A stretch of DNA of 64,000 bases from Lepturacanthus savala (taxonomy: Eukaryota; Chordata; Actinopteri; Scombriformes; Trichiuridae). Location of the stretch: contig CM060478.1 in the NCBI GenBank assembly GCA_030544235.1, positions 1,163,727 to 1,227,726 of the forward strand, given 5' to 3'. Numbering within the stretch: the stretch's first letter is position 1; each line of letters begins with the position of its first letter. Below the pieces are notes generated by a model. It was given only the letters and a program-made list of their open reading frames with translations. It made no database searches and was not told the DNA's origin. The translations under genes and the position numbers were made by a program. Below, one piece after another: positions 47,590 through 60,000 of this stretch.

Positions 47590-47945
47590 AGCGACTTTGG
47601 GTTAAATTAAAAGAAAGTTATTAAGGTAAAGGATCCCTACGCTCACTTACTATTCCTATAAGGAGCCGGCCACAGCACACGCTTTGAAGCCGTGTAATTA
47701 ACTCTCCATAGTCAACAAAGTTAAAAAAGCCTGAAAATATGCTATTATGAAACAGGCTGTATATGAATATAGCGTATACGGGAGCATAATTAAACTTAAG
47801 GCATGTGGAGAGCGTCTTAAGAAGCAAAAAGAAACTGAAATATAATGAGCGGACCGTTTCTTCTCTCTCTAAATAACATCATATAGAATAATTTTGATCG
47901 TTCCTGCAGGGAATGTGAGATCATGTGGGATTCATTCTCTGAGAA
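47590..47945. other. Candidate conserved non-coding element
   Basis: Non-repetitive island with GCCGTGTAATTAACTCTCC, GGGAGCATAATTAAACTTA and GCTATTATGAAACAGGC. Multiple TAATTA cores and no meaningful frame. It ends just before a Tc1-like relic begins. Confidence 0.4.
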
Positions 47946-47950
47946 CTTAA

Positions 47951-49315
47951 TATATACGGTCGTGTGCAAAAGTGTTTGCCCCATTCCTGATTTCTTATTT
48001 TGTGCATGTCTGTCACCGTTAAATGTTTCAGATCATCAAACATATTTAAATATTAGTCAAAGACGACGCGAGTGAGCACAAAATTCATATTTTAAAATGA
48101 AGGTTTTTAGATTTTCAAAAGCTCGTCATCATGCTGAGATCTGAAGAAATTCAGGAACAAATGAGAAAGAAAGTAACTGAGATCTATCAGTCTGGAAAAA
48201 GGTTATAAAGCCATTTATAAAGCGTTGGGATTCCAGTGAACCACAATGAAAAAAGGAGTGGACGACCAGCCAGACCTACCCAATACGACTCATCCAAGAG
48301 TCACAAAAGACCCCAAACAACATCCAAAGAACTGCACCTCGGTTAAGGTCAGAGTTCAGGACTTCACCATAAGAAAGAGACAAAAATGGCACAAAAAACA
48401 ACATTAAGGTTCATCTCAATTTTGCCAGAAAACATCCTGATGATCCCCAAGACCTTTGGGAATTTTTAGATTTTCAAAAGCTCGACATCATGCTGAGATC
48501 TGAAGAAATTAGGGAAAAAAATGAGAAAGTAATTGAGATCTATCGGTCTGGAAAAAGGTTATAAAGCTATTTCTAAAGCTTTGGGATTCCAATGAACCAC
48601 AGTGACAGATATTATCCACAAATGGAGAAAAAAGGAGTGGACGACCGGACAAAACTACCCAATATGATTCATCCAAGAGTCACAAAAGACCCCAAACAAC
48701 ATCCAAAGAACTGCACCTCGGTTAAGGTCAGAGTTCATGACTTCACCATAAGAAAGAGACAAAAATGGCTGCATGGCTGAGTTCCAAGTCCAAAACCACT
48801 AAAAACAGAGACCAGAAAACATCCTGGTGATTCCCAAGACATTTGGGAAAATACTCTGAGGTCTGAGGATACCAACAGTAAAACATGGTGGTGATGATGG
48901 TTTTGCTGCTTCTTCAGGACCTGGAAGACTTGCTGTGATAAACGGAACCATGGAGAATGTCCAACCTTCTGTTCGTGACCTCAAGAACTTGGGTTCTGCA
49001 GCAGAACACCAGGAAGTCCACCTCTGAATGGCTGAAGAGAATCTAAATGAAGACGTTGGAGTGATCTAATCAAAGTCCTGACCTGGATCCTGTTGAGATG
49101 CTGTGGCATGACCTTAAAACGGCTCCAAAACCCTCCAATATGGCTGAATTACAACAATTCTGTAAAGATGAATGGGTCGAAAACCCTCCAGAGCTGTAAG
49201 AGACTCATTGACTCAAGTTATCACAAGTTCTTGATTGAAGCTGTTGCTACAACCAGTTATTACATTTAGGGGTCAATCGGTTTTTCACACAAGGCCATTT
49301 AGGTTTGGGAAAACC
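47951..49315 (+). mobile_element. Decayed Tc1-like transposon
   Basis: The left end reads ACGGTCGTGTGCAAAAGTGT then TTGCCCCATTCCTGATTTC, a Tc1-like terminus I recall from fish. The right part includes GGTCAATCGGTTTTTCACAC, which resembles the inner side of the right terminus, but the outer right end is missing or unrecognisable. An internal direct duplication (about 48104-48462 and 48463-48845) copies the left part of the transposase. Confidence 0.82.
48122..49215 (+). pseudogene. Tc1-like transposase pseudogene
   Basis: Family role: the enzyme binds the inverted termini and cuts and pastes the element through a DDE catalytic triad. Visible pieces here are LRSEEIQEQMRKKVTEIYQS, a GYKAISKA-like segment in another frame, VTDIIHKWRKKG (about 48601-48640), ASVKV/STIRK-like VKVRVHDFTIRKRQKW (about 48726-48770) and SPDLDPVEMLWHDLK (about 49075-49120), which holds the glutamate of the DDE motif. 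Frames change repeatedly, stops interrupt it, and the DNA-binding region is present twice because of the internal duplication. The central segment is shortened. It is clearly non-functional. Confidence 0.82.
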
Positions 49316-49789
49316 AACGTTACTTCCAAGCATCATAAAAAATAAAATACGGACAGGAAATGAGGGGCTGTTTTATTATCAGACTGGTAAAAAATGAATA
49401 AAAAAGGTGTTATTTGTAATGTAAAAGATAAAAGAATAACACAATGTATAATTTATCCTCATCAAACATTAATATTTATCATCAGGGGTGTGTTTATGCA
49501 TTAATGGGGCAACAAATCCTGGGAGATACAGCTCATAAAAGCCAAATTACTAAGAATAGATCTATTTTTAATGTGGAAATGCCTTTTTTCAGGGTTAAAA
49601 CTGCCTTTAAGTGCACGTCACTGTACATTAAGAGCATCCTCCATCCACCATGTACTGGTCCATCCGGTTCTATGGTTAAGACAGTGATTGTGACTAAGCG
49701 TGTGCTGCTATAACATTATTTTAGCAAACAGATGTTTATATTACCACACTGGGAGACATTAGCAGCCACCCTTGTTGAGCTCGCCAGTT
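49316..49789. other. Non-coding, no gene seen
   Basis: AT-rich beside the transposon, then mixed unique sequence. Confidence 0.35.
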
Positions 49790-50345
49790 GCTACCAGCTG
49801 ATTTATAACACATATCAAAGCTAATTCCGCCGACTTCCGCCCCGCTCCGCTCCATCTGCAATGCTGATCGATCTGCCCTTTGTATCTCCATAAGCCAGCC
49901 TGCCGTACACTAATAGAGGAGGTATAAAGTTACTTTGTGACCTTAATAAAACCTTCACTTTGTACTTTAGTCGGCCGCTGCCTCCTGAATCAAGCGGCTC
50001 AGCAGCATGTCGGCATTAAAAGCAAACATCCCGGTCCTGCCCTGGACCCTATAAATCTGCCGGGCAGCCGGATCCACTCCTTCCATCCGTCCTCTTTTCA
50101 TATTCCGTTTGCTTTTTGCATGACGCTGACGCCAGTTGTCACATGAAAAACGCCTCTTCTTCTCTCTCAGGAGCAAGAGAGAGAGAGACAGAACACGAGT
50201 GGAAGGAAATCATTTAGTGTGCAGAAAGGTTCTGAGGTGACGCCGGAACTGTGATGAAGAATTCGGTTTGAGCATTTTCAATCGGCGCGCTGGAAGTTGC
50301 TGTGAATTATGTCTGCCTCCGCAGAAAAGAGCCCGAGCCAAAGGT
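49790..50345. other. Candidate conserved non-coding region
   Basis: Among the most GC-balanced unique stretches in the window, with CCGACTTCCGCCCCGCTCCG, AGTCGGCCGCTGCCTCCTG and a CT/GA-rich spot at 50155-50190. Frames overlap on both strands without a family match. Enhancer or unannotated exon are both possible; neither is shown. Confidence 0.35.
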
Positions 50346-51160
50346 CATTTTGTTTTCCGACAATAGATTCCGTCCTGCGGGGGAACATCTGAGACACACG
50401 AGAGGGAAAAAAAAAAAGCTTAGCGAATGGTCACAAGGTCTGGATACTTAGCAAATTTGGGGAGAAAATTTTGCAATTAGCAAATCCCACCGCTGAGTCC
50501 TTCAACAAAACAATAATAGTAAAAAGCTTAATTCTCTGGCACTTTCCCCAACTCCCAGAGCAAAACAAGGTTGTTCCCCACAGCTGACTTTTTTTCTGGC
50601 TTTGTTCTTTGCAGCGAGAATGAAAAGTTCGAGGAGTTTTGCTAATTATTCATCAATCCCAGGGCAGATATAGCGACGCACAACAGGGACGGTGCAGCTA
50701 ATAAAGTCAAGTGTGTCTCCAGCTGGACGTTTGTTTAGTGACGTGATAACATTCGAGAATGTTAAAAAAAGTACAGCGAATAAATGAGCATGTGTTTGCT
50801 TTTCTCGCTTATTTATTAAAAATAAACATCTTAATTGTGTCTGGGAATGCAGACTGTGGCAAATCCAAATCACATTATATATTTTAGCTCATAATTAACG
50901 GCCACAGCGGTTATGAATTTTCAGTGAAACACATTTTTTTTGTCACATTTGACCCTCAATCTATTTTACTCTCACCAGTCTCCGTCTCTCTCTGTGTTTA
51001 TATATTTGTAATTTTATTATTAGCTGAAACTATTCTTCCAGAGTTCCACACAAGACAAGTATTAATAAGGAGAGACAGTCAGAACAGAGTATGCAGAAAA
51101 AGAAAAAGAAATTCAAGTCAGCAATGATCTACTGTGACTAGATATGTAATTATTGAATAT
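50346..51160. other. Non-coding, partly balanced
   Basis: Contains balanced pieces (about 50560-50760) followed by AT-rich sequence. No exon could be supported. Confidence 0.3.
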
Positions 51161-52029
51161 ATAGCTGTAAGCAGCAATGAGGGGCCAATCAGATGCAGTT
51201 AAGTCATAGAGATGTTTCTAAACATAGTCAATACAAAGTTTGACTGAGATATGAGGTCACTTCCTGTTTGGCGGCTTTACCGTCAAACCTGATTGGCTCT
51301 GATTGGCTGAAAGCTTTGACAGACAATAAAATCACATCATTATCATGTTTGTCAGGCTCTAAACATCATCTGTGTCATGTTTGGTGCTGATTGGCTGAAA
51401 TATGTGGTCAGTGGAATATGTTTGCTGATTTTGATATAATCCAATATGGCGGCCGAATATGACAACCCACAGTATCATATGGACTTTTGCAGATTACAGC
51501 CCCCCCTAGAGGTCAAAGGTCACAAAATTTCTTGAGTGGCCTCCCAATGGGGCCTGAAGTGCATGAACTAAGTTTGGTTTTGATACATGAAAACGTTCCT
51601 GAGATATGAGCTCACTTCCTGTTTGGCGGATTTGCGCAAATTTCGATTGGCTGGGACGGACGGACGGTTTTAGTTATGAGGACAAAATGTAAAATGTTTA
51701 TGAGTCTTGGTGTAAAGATGATATATATCAAGTTTGATGGTGGTTGGACACAATTTGTGACCTGTGAAAGCTTTTTAGGGGTTTTTGATGAAATCCAAAA
51801 TGGCGGAAAATCTGTCTACCTCCAACTTTGACCAGTTGGTGGCGCTAGAGAGTTTGAGCTGTCGACATGAAACTTGGTGACATTAATCAGGGGACTGTCC
51901 CCAGTTATTGTGGCAAATTTCACAACTTTTTACCAGACGGTTCTATGGGAAGCCATAGATTTCCATTGTAGAAGAAGAAAAACAATATACAAACACTATA
52001 AAGCTTTACAGCTTTGCTGCTTGGCCCCA
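51161..52029. mobile_element. Dispersed repeat, AGCTGTAAGCAGCAATGAGG type
   Basis: Begins ATAGCTGTAAGCAGCAATGA and ends TTTACAGCTTTGCTGCTTGG, so AGCAGCAA occurs inverted near both ends. Interior has TGAGGTCACTTCCTGTTTGG and GAGCTCACTTCCTGTTTGGC in two places, CCAATATGGCGGCCGAA and GTTGGTGGCGCTAGAGAG. I recall this combination as an abundant dispersed repeat in fish genomes. It is non-coding and its superfamily is uncertain. Confidence 0.6.
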
Positions 52030-52497
52030 AAAAACAGAACAACAGCAGGGAACATTAAAAATAAAGTTAAATACACCGTCTTGCATGAACAGCAGTGAAG
52101 TGCTGCTTCACCTTGACACAGGAGACTTTCAGTTTGAAGGCGGTTAAGTTTTAATGGCGTCACAAAAGGTCAGTTCAGCTGCAGCTGGAGATAAAAAGAC
52201 TGGGCTGACAGCGCCGGATTTTATAGAAATGTTTGCTTCAATGTCCTCATATTTGTTCAGATAGGAGCCATCGCAGCAAACTATTCCTGTCACGTTTGTT
52301 TTATTTATTGGGATCAGCGATTCTATCTTATAATAATCTTTGCACTGATGACAATGTGGTAGAGTGCTCTCCATTCCATTTTCATAATTAAAATATAGAA
52401 CCATGACACAAAAAACAATAATATATCATGACGTTATTCGACAGTAGCAGGAGATTAACAAACTAGTGACATCAGGACAAGAGAATGACTCATTAAC
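52030..52497. other. Non-coding, no gene seen
   Basis: Mixed unique sequence. A minus-strand frame of 86 codons (52144-52404) has no recognised family. Confidence 0.3.
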
Positions 52498-53375
52498 ACT
52501 AAACATGTGCTAAACTGCCCCATTTAAACATCTAAAGATGCATTAAAATGCTGTTTTAAATGTCTAAATGAGCATTAAAGTTTTAAATATGTAAATATGC
52601 ACTATTACATGCCTAAACATGCACTAAAACACTCTTTTTAAATGTTTAAACATGCACCAAAGTGCCCATTTAAATGTCTAAATGTTCATTAAAGTTTTAT
52701 GTATGTAAAGTGCACTAAAGTGCCCTATTACATGCCTAAACGTGCACTAAAATGCCTTTTTAAATGTTTAAATCTGCTCTAAAATTCCCTTTTAAATATT
52801 TAAATGAGCATTAACGTTTTAAATATGTAAATGTGCCCTATTAAATGCTTAAACATGCACTAAAATGCCCTTTTTTAAATGTCTAAAGGTGCACTAAAAT
52901 GTCCCCTTTAAACATCTCAACATGCATTAAAATGCCCTTTTAAATGTCTAAATGTGTGCTAAAGTTCCCCATTTAAACCTCTAAAGATGCATTAAAATGC
53001 TGTTTTAAATGTCTAAATGTGCACTAGTGTCTTCTTAAATATGTAAATATGCACTGAAGTGCCCTTTTAAATGTCTAAATGAGCATTAAAGTTTTAAATA
53101 TCTAAACGTGCCCTATTAAATGCTTAAACATGCACTAAAATGCCCTTTTTACATGTTTAATGTGCACTAAAATGCCTTTTTAAATATGTAAATATGCACT
53201 AAATGCAGTTCTAAATGTCTTTTAAATGTCTAAAGGTGCACTAAACTGCCTTTTTAAATATGAAAATATGCACTAAAGTGCCCTTTTAATCGTCTACATG
53301 AGCATTAAAGTTTTAAATATGTAAACATGCCCTTTTAAATGTCTAAACATGCACTAAAGTGCCCTTTTAAAAGTG
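52498..53375. repeat. ~32-bp minisatellite, block 4
   Basis: Diverged units of the GCACTAAA(A/G)TGCCCTTTTAA family seen at 30.9-38.1 kb, here isolated by 14 kb and without identifiable inverted termini. Units with GAGCATTAAAGTTTTAAATA recur in this block only. Confidence 0.93.
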
Positions 53376-54430
53376 TTCATTAAAATACCCTTGTGTCAAT
53401 TACTTTTTTGCTCCATATATTTTATAATTAAACAAATATTAAGAATGAACAACTATTTGTTACAGTGATTAAAATCAATATAATCAATATAATCAATCCA
53501 TCCATCAATCAATTTGATATATACAAACAAACTATAATCAATCATACGTCCTAATTTGACCTGTGAAACCTGAGCCGACTGACATCAAAGACATCAAAGA
53601 CATCAAAGACATCAAAGACACAGATCTTTAACAATGGGCCGTACTTTAAAAGCCTTTTTACATTGTCCAACGTGTCAAACATCATCTGAAAAGTTACTTA
53701 AGCTGTCAAATATGAATGTAGTGAAATAGAAAGTAACAGGAAAAATAAAGTATAAATGTACTTAAATCCAGAAATGAATCAAACGTAATTAGTTAATTTT
53801 CCATCAGTGGAAACACAACAAGCCTCCGAATCCACAGATTAGTTAAATGTTCCCAGCAGCTGCAGACGCATTCACACGTTTCAGCAGCTTTTTTTGGGCT
53901 AATTTTGCTTCTGATTTCTTTGGAAGTGGAGTTGATTGATGCTTTTTGTTCCGTAATTCAACGCCCAGCAGAGACGGAGGCGAATTAAAGCCAATTAAAC
54001 AGAATCAGACAATCTGCTCCATGGAAATAACTTTCCATTGTTGGCTCTGCAGGAAACATCAGATTCTGATTCTTTATAAAAATCGGAATTAAATGAGATT
54101 ATGAAGCAGAGTCGTATAAACCTGGTAAAATCTACAAAAAACAGCAGAAATTACACAGTAAAACCTCAACTACAACAGCAAATAAAGTATTTTTATCTGT
54201 ATAATTAATAATAACTGAATATTCTTCATGTTCTGGAATAATTCTCAGTGTGATTCCTATGATTTTATGGACCAATAATTGATTATTGCTCCCTAACCAA
54301 TAATCATTGATCTTTACTTTGCAGATAATTTTACAATAAATTTTATGGTAATTAACTGGCAGCAATTATCCAGGTTGTTATTTTACAGTAAAAACATCAA
54401 ACGCCTGGTAACTGTAATAATATCTGTAAA
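53376..54430. other. Non-coding; short 9-bp repeat
   Basis: A run of ACATCAAAG (about 4.5 copies) lies at 53581-53621. The rest is AT-rich and unique, partly balanced near 53820-54010. Confidence 0.45.
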
Positions 54431-54600
54431 AATGTCTATTAAATACTGTGATTTCAGTTGTATTTACAATATAAGTTATTGCAAAATTAAAAAAACACAT
54501 TAAATACTGTGATTTTAGTGATATTTACAATATTAGGTGATAAAATTATACTGTAAAAATCAATTAAATGATGTTATTTCAGTTTTATTTACAGTATTGT
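54431..54600. repeat. TGTGATTTCAGTTGTATTTACA repeat units
   Basis: Three units with ACTGTGATTTCAGTTGTATT, related to those at 39.2-39.87 kb, immediately precede the cluster of the dispersed family. Confidence 0.65.
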
Positions 54601-56350
54601 GTTGTATAGTGTTTCCACATGACAACTATTACTTTATCTTCATTTTTATAAAAAATGCTGTGATATAAAATCAATGTTTTTAGGCGAGCAAAGGAGGCTT
54701 TTATTTTGAAGGACATACAATTTACAGGATATCCCCATTTATTGATTTTATTGGGAAAAGTTTCACTAAATAAAAAGTTGAACTTGTATTATAGCACAGT
54801 AATACTTTGACTACTGTGATTTATTATAAAATAAACATTAATTACTGTTTTTATAATTAGGGGAGCAAATGAGGCTTTTATTTTGAAGGAAATAATTAAT
54901 TATGTTAAATTACTGAAAAATGTAAATATTCTTGGTCTTATTTTAAGTTTAATCCTCTATTTTATAGTGTTTCCACATGACAACTATTACTTTATCTTCA
55001 TTTTTATAACAAAAAAATCCTGTGATGTAAAATATGTTTTTACAGGAGGCTTTTATTTTGAAGGAAATACAATTTACAGGATATCCCTATTGCTCATTTG
55101 GCTCATTTATTGATTTTATTGGGAAAAGTTTCACTAAATAAAAAGTTGAACTTGTTTTATAACACAGTAATACTTTGACTACTGTGATTTATTATAAAAT
55201 AAACATTAATTACATTAAATTACTGAAAAATGTAAATATTTTTGGTCTTATTTTAAGTTTAATCCTCTATTTTATAGTGTTTCCACATGACAACCATGAC
55301 TTTATCTTCATTTTTATAAAAAATAAAAAAAATGCTGTGATATAAAATATGTTTTTACAGTTAGGCGAGCAAAGGAGGCTTTTATTTTGAAGGACATACA
55401 ACTTACAGGATATATACAGGAAAAATTTAAATATTTTTTTTACTGATTTGGGTCAGTTTGGTCTTATTTTAAGTTTAATCCTCTATTTTATAGTGTTTTA
55501 TCTTCATTTTTATATAAAAAAAAGCTGTGATATAAAATCTATTTTTATAATTAGGCGAGCAAAGGAGGCTTTTATTTTGAAGGAAATAATTAATTACATT
55601 AAATTATTTAAAAATGTAAATATTTTTGGTCTGATTTTAAGTTTAATCCTCTATTTTATAGTGTTTCCACATGACAACTATTAATTTATCTTTATTTTTA
55701 TAAAAAAACGCTGTGATATAAAATATGTTTTTAAAGTTAGGTGAGCAGAGGAGGCTTTTATTTTGAAGGACCTTCAATTTACAGGATATCCCTATTGCTC
55801 ATTTGGCTCTTTTATTGATTTTATTGTGAAAGTTTCACTAAATAAAAAGTTGAACTTGTATTATAACACAGTAATACTTTGACTACTGTGATTTATTATA
55901 AAATAAACATTAATTACATTAAATTACTGAGAAATGTAAATATTTTTTACTGATTTGGGTCAGTTTGGTCTTATTTTAAGTTTAATCCTCTATTTTATAG
56001 TATTTATCTTCATTTTTATAAAAAAAAAGCTGTGATATAAAATCTATTTTTATAATTAGGCGAGCAAAGGAGACTTTTATTTTGAAGTAAATAATTAATT
56101 ACATTAAATTATTGTAAATATTCTTGGTCTTATTTTAAGTTTAATCCTCTATTTTATAGTGTTTCCACATGACAACTATTACTTTATCTTCATTTTTATA
56201 AAAAAAAGCTGTGATATAAAATCAGTTTTTACAGTTAGGCGAGCAAAGCAGGCTTTTATTTTGAAAGACATACAATTTACAGGATATCCCTATTGCTCAT
56301 TTGGCTCATTTATTGATTTATTGGGGAAAAGTTTCACTAAATAAAAAGAT
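54601..56350 (+). repeat. Clustered tandem copies of the TTTATTTTGAAGG family
   Basis: Seven copies, with the TATAGTGTTT(CC) block at about 54611, 54969, 55279, 55494, 55662, 56001 and 56161. Full copies show GTTTCCACATGACAACTATT, AAGCTGTGATATAAAAT, TTAGGCGAGCAAAGGAGGCT, TTTATTTTGAAGGA and ACAGGATATCCCTATTGCTC. Copies 55494 and 56001 lack the middle part, and this truncation occurs in the same way in both, so they share an ancestor. Confidence 0.9.
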
Positions 56351-56779
56351 GAACTTGTCATAATTGTTTTTTAATATAATAAAATAGATTTAGAACATGC
56401 AAACATGTAAAATCCTTAGCATAAACAAGCTAACGGAGTCCTATTAACGTACTTAGCATGAAACTAGCTCCTTCTTATAATTAATTTAAAACACTGTTTT
56501 ACTGTATCATCAATGCATCATTAAGACACTGTGTTTTTCCCTTTTCTTGAGTAAACATGTCAGATTTCCAGTAACCGTCCAACCAGAGGTGCAGCAGCAA
56601 CATCTGCATCCCTGAAACAGGAAGTAAACACAAACATCTCTGCAGTAAAACCAAAAAAAAGAAAGAAAAAATAATGGCTCCATTACCGACTCGGCTCCTG
56701 CGGCACACGATTATGTTTTTACAGCCGGCGGCGTTTATGCACGGACATAAACCACACACAATACATACCAACACACATG
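56351..56779. other. Non-coding tail
   Basis: At 56430-56468 it carries GAGTCCTATTAACGTACTTA and GCATGAAACTAGCTCC, matching the last block of the 23.04-kb family copy. The rest is unique. Confidence 0.5.
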
Positions 56780-57110
56780 CACGCTTTAATGCGCCATTAT
56801 ACGCCACGGGGAATGTATAATATGCAGATTAGGAGCCGGGCGATTAGAAATCACAAGGAAAGTCCGTCTTTATTTATCGATTCAATTGAATTATTTTCCC
56901 GCGGTGGCGTCGGTGATGTATGGAGCCGCGGGTTTTAATTCTCCCTCGGTTGTTTCGGCTCAGATTCAATAGAAAACAACACATGAATAAGCAGCATAAT
57001 TGATATTTTATATGTATTTATTCCTGCTATAAAAGGAGTCGTATAAATATTATCTTCTAAGAGCGTTTCTGCTGCGTGAGCAGCTCCATGACGGTTGTTA
57101 CTCAACGCTG
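56780..57110. other. Candidate conserved non-coding element
   Basis: Balanced island with GCAGATTAGGAGCCGGGCG, TTATTTATCGATTCAATTG and CCCGCGGTGGCGTCGGTG. Non-repetitive. Texture only. Confidence 0.35.
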
Positions 57111-57127
57111 AGCAAACCATGTGGCCC

Positions 57128-57246
57128 AGATTTATATTAGAGTGAAGAACCAAATACTATTTATATTAGAGTGAAGAACCAAATACTATTTATATTAGAG
57201 TGAAGAACCAAATACTATTTATATTAGAGTGAAGAACCAAATACTA
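57128..57246. repeat. 29/34-bp class array: TATTAGAGTGAAGAACCAAA
   Basis: Four copies of a 29-bp unit (TTTATATTAGAGTGAAGAACC then AAATACTA), almost identical. Directly precedes the 34-bp array. Confidence 0.93.
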
Positions 57247-57259
57247 CTGGCCTCAGTTT

Positions 57260-58590
57260 GAGCTAAAACTACAAGAAATACAGTGGATTTTCAGAGTAAA
57301 ACTACGTTAAAATACGTTGGATTTTCAGGTTAAAACTAGACTAAAATACTTTGGATTTTCAGATTAAAACTAGACTAAAATACTTTGGATTTTCAGAATA
57401 AAACTAGATTAAAATACTTTGGATTTTCAGATTAAAACTGGACTAAAATACTTTGGATTTTCAGATTAAAACTAAATTAAAATACTTTGGAATTTCAGAC
57501 TAAAACTAGACTAAAATACTTTGGATTTTCAGAGTAAAACTACAATAAAATACGTTGGATTTTCAGATTAAAACTAGACTAAAATACTTTGGATTTTCAG
57601 ATTAAAACTAAATTAAAATACTTTGGATTTTCAGATTAAAACTAGACTAAAATACTTTGGATTTTCAGAGTAAAACTACAATAAAATACGTTGGATTTTC
57701 AGATTAAAACTAGACTAAAATACTTTGGATTTTCAGATTAAAACTATGTTAAAATACTTTGATTTTTCAGATTAAAACTACGTTAAAATACTTTGGATTT
57801 TCAGAATAAAACTAGACTAAAATACTTTGGATTTTCAGATTAAAACTAGACTAAAATACTTTGGATTTTCAGATTAAAACTAGACTAAAATACTTTGGAT
57901 TTTCAGGTTAAAACTAGACTAAAATACGTTGGATTTTCAGATTAAAACTCGACTAAAATACTTTGGATTTTCAGGTTAAAACTAGACTAAAATACTTTGG
58001 ATTTTCAGATTAAAACTAGACTAAAATACGTTGAATTTTCAGATTAAAACTAGACTAAAATACTCTGGATTTTCAGATTAAAACTACGTTAAAATACTTT
58101 GGGTTTTCAGATTAAAACTAGACTAAAATACGTTGGATTTTCAGATTAAAACTAGACTAAAATACGTTGGATTTTCAGGTTAAAACTAGACTAAAATACT
58201 TTGGATTTTCAGATTAAAACTATGTTAAAATACTTTGGATTTTCAGACTAAAACTACAATAAAATACTTTGGATTTTCAGATTAAAACTAGACTAAAATA
58301 CGTTGAATTTTCAGATTAAAACTAGACTAAAATACTTTGGATTTTCAGATTAAAACTACGTTAAAATACTTTGGGTTTTCAGATTAAAACTAGAAAAAAT
58401 TACTTTGGATTTTCAGATTAAAACTAGGACTAAAATACTTTGGATTTTCAGATTAAAACTAGAATAAAATACTTTGGATTTTCAGATTAAAACTAGACTA
58501 AAATACTTTGGATTTTCAGATTAAAACTAAACTAAAATACTTTGGATTTTCAGATTAAAACTAAATTAAAATACTTTTTTTAGATTAAAA
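57260..58590. repeat. 34-bp minisatellite AAAATACTTTGGATTTTCAG
   Basis: About 39 units of 34 bp with variants ACTAGACTAAAATAC, ACTACGTTAAAATAC, ACTAAATTAAAATAC and TACGTTGG or TACTTTGG. Variant order repeats in blocks (for example around 57540 and 57665), pointing to multi-unit duplication. Confidence 0.97.
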
Positions 58591-58740
58591 CTATTTTATA
58601 GTGTTTCCACATGACAACCATGACTTTATCTTCATTTTTATAAAAAAAGCTGTGATATAAAATATATTTTTACAGTTAGGCGAGCAAAGGAGGCTTTTAT
58701 TTTGAAGGAAATACAATTTACGTGGTCACATGACCAGCAC
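58591..58740 (+). repeat. Copy of the TTTATTTTGAAGG dispersed family
   Basis: TTTTATAGTGTTTCCACATG, AGCTGTGATATAAAATATA, GGCGAGCAAAGGAGGCTTTT and GTGGTCACATGACCAG are present in order. It abuts the 34-bp array. Confidence 0.88.
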
Positions 58741-59250
58741 ATTCATAAAATCCAGGTGGAAAACTTACAAAATTATTCAGTTTAACACCAAATCCCATTA
58801 AAAAAAACTGTATATGACAAAAAAAATACTGCAAAATGGAATGTTCTGGACATAAAAATATATGTTAAACCATATTTTACCGTTAAAAAATAAATAAATG
58901 TGTTTCCTCATTGAAGGAAGTTAAACAGACGCGTTGACGGTTGGTTTTTAGGGTGTAAAACTCAATATTTAGATCATAATCGACCAAAATGTGAAGCAAC
59001 ACGTTCAGATTCCTTCACTCTTCATCCTGCGGGTTCATTAGCATAAATTAACATATCATTAGCATATCATTAGCATATCATTAGCATATGAAACCTGCTG
59101 AGTGTAAAGGGACCAGCAGCAGATCAGTGACGCTGTGAATCACTTCCTGTTTTACTGCGTCATTGATACAAAACCAGAATATTCCTTCATTTCTGAAGAG
59201 GAAAAGGACAAAACGTGTCTGGTTTGGTGTAAAAACCCTTGGAAAATCTG
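58741..59250. other. Non-coding; short ATTAGCATATC repeat
   Basis: Three to four ATCATTAGCATAT units near 59050-59090. Otherwise unique. Confidence 0.45.
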
Positions 59251-59377
59251 AATTAGGAGTTAAAAACCAGTAATTAGGAGTTAAAAATCAGTAATTAGGA
59301 GTTAAAAATCAGTAATTAGGAGTTAAAAATCAGTAATTAGGAGTTAAAAATCAGTAATTAGGAGTTAAAAAGTCAAA
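59251..59377. repeat. 21-bp repeat AATTAGGAGTTAAAAATCAG
   Basis: Six near-identical 21-bp units. It is followed without a gap by another 21-bp family. Confidence 0.95.
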
Positions 59378-60000
59378 ATGTGAGATAAAAAGTCACAATG
59401 ATGAGATAAATAGTCATAATTATGGCTTTTATCTTATACTTTAGACTTTTTATCTCATATTTATAACGTTTGATCTTATAATTTCATAATGTTATCTCAT
59501 AATTATGGATTTTTATCTCAGAATTTTAACGTTTTATCTCAGAATTTTGTATTTTTATCCCATAATTATGATTTTGTATCCACAAAATATGGCTTTTTGT
59601 CTCATAACTTTTACATTTCATCTTATAATTATAACTTTTTGTCTCATAATTTAGTATTTTTATCACATAATTATGACTGTGTCTCATAATTATGTCTTTT
59701 TATCTCAGAATTCTGACTTTTTAACTCATAATTATAATTTTTCAAGGGAATTTTAATGTTTTATCTCATAATTTTGTATTTTTATCCCATAATTATGACT
59801 TTGTATCCACAAAATATGGCTTTTTATCTCATATTTTTTACATTTCATCTAATAATTATAACTTTTTATCTCATAATTATGACTTTGGATCTTGAAATTA
59901 TGGCCTTTTATCTCATAATTTTAACCTTTTATCTCATAATTTTGTACTTTTATCCCAAAATTATAGCTTTTCATCTCATAATTATCACTTTTTAACTCAT
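59378..60000. repeat. 21-bp minisatellite TTTTATCTCATAATTATGAC, array 1
   Basis: Starts with two or three units in inverted orientation (GTGAGATAAAAAGTCACAAT, GATAAATAGTCATAATTATG) and switches near 59420 to about 27 units of TTTTATCTCATAATTATGAC type. The 7-codon period produces long repetitive frames that are not genes. Confidence 0.93.
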
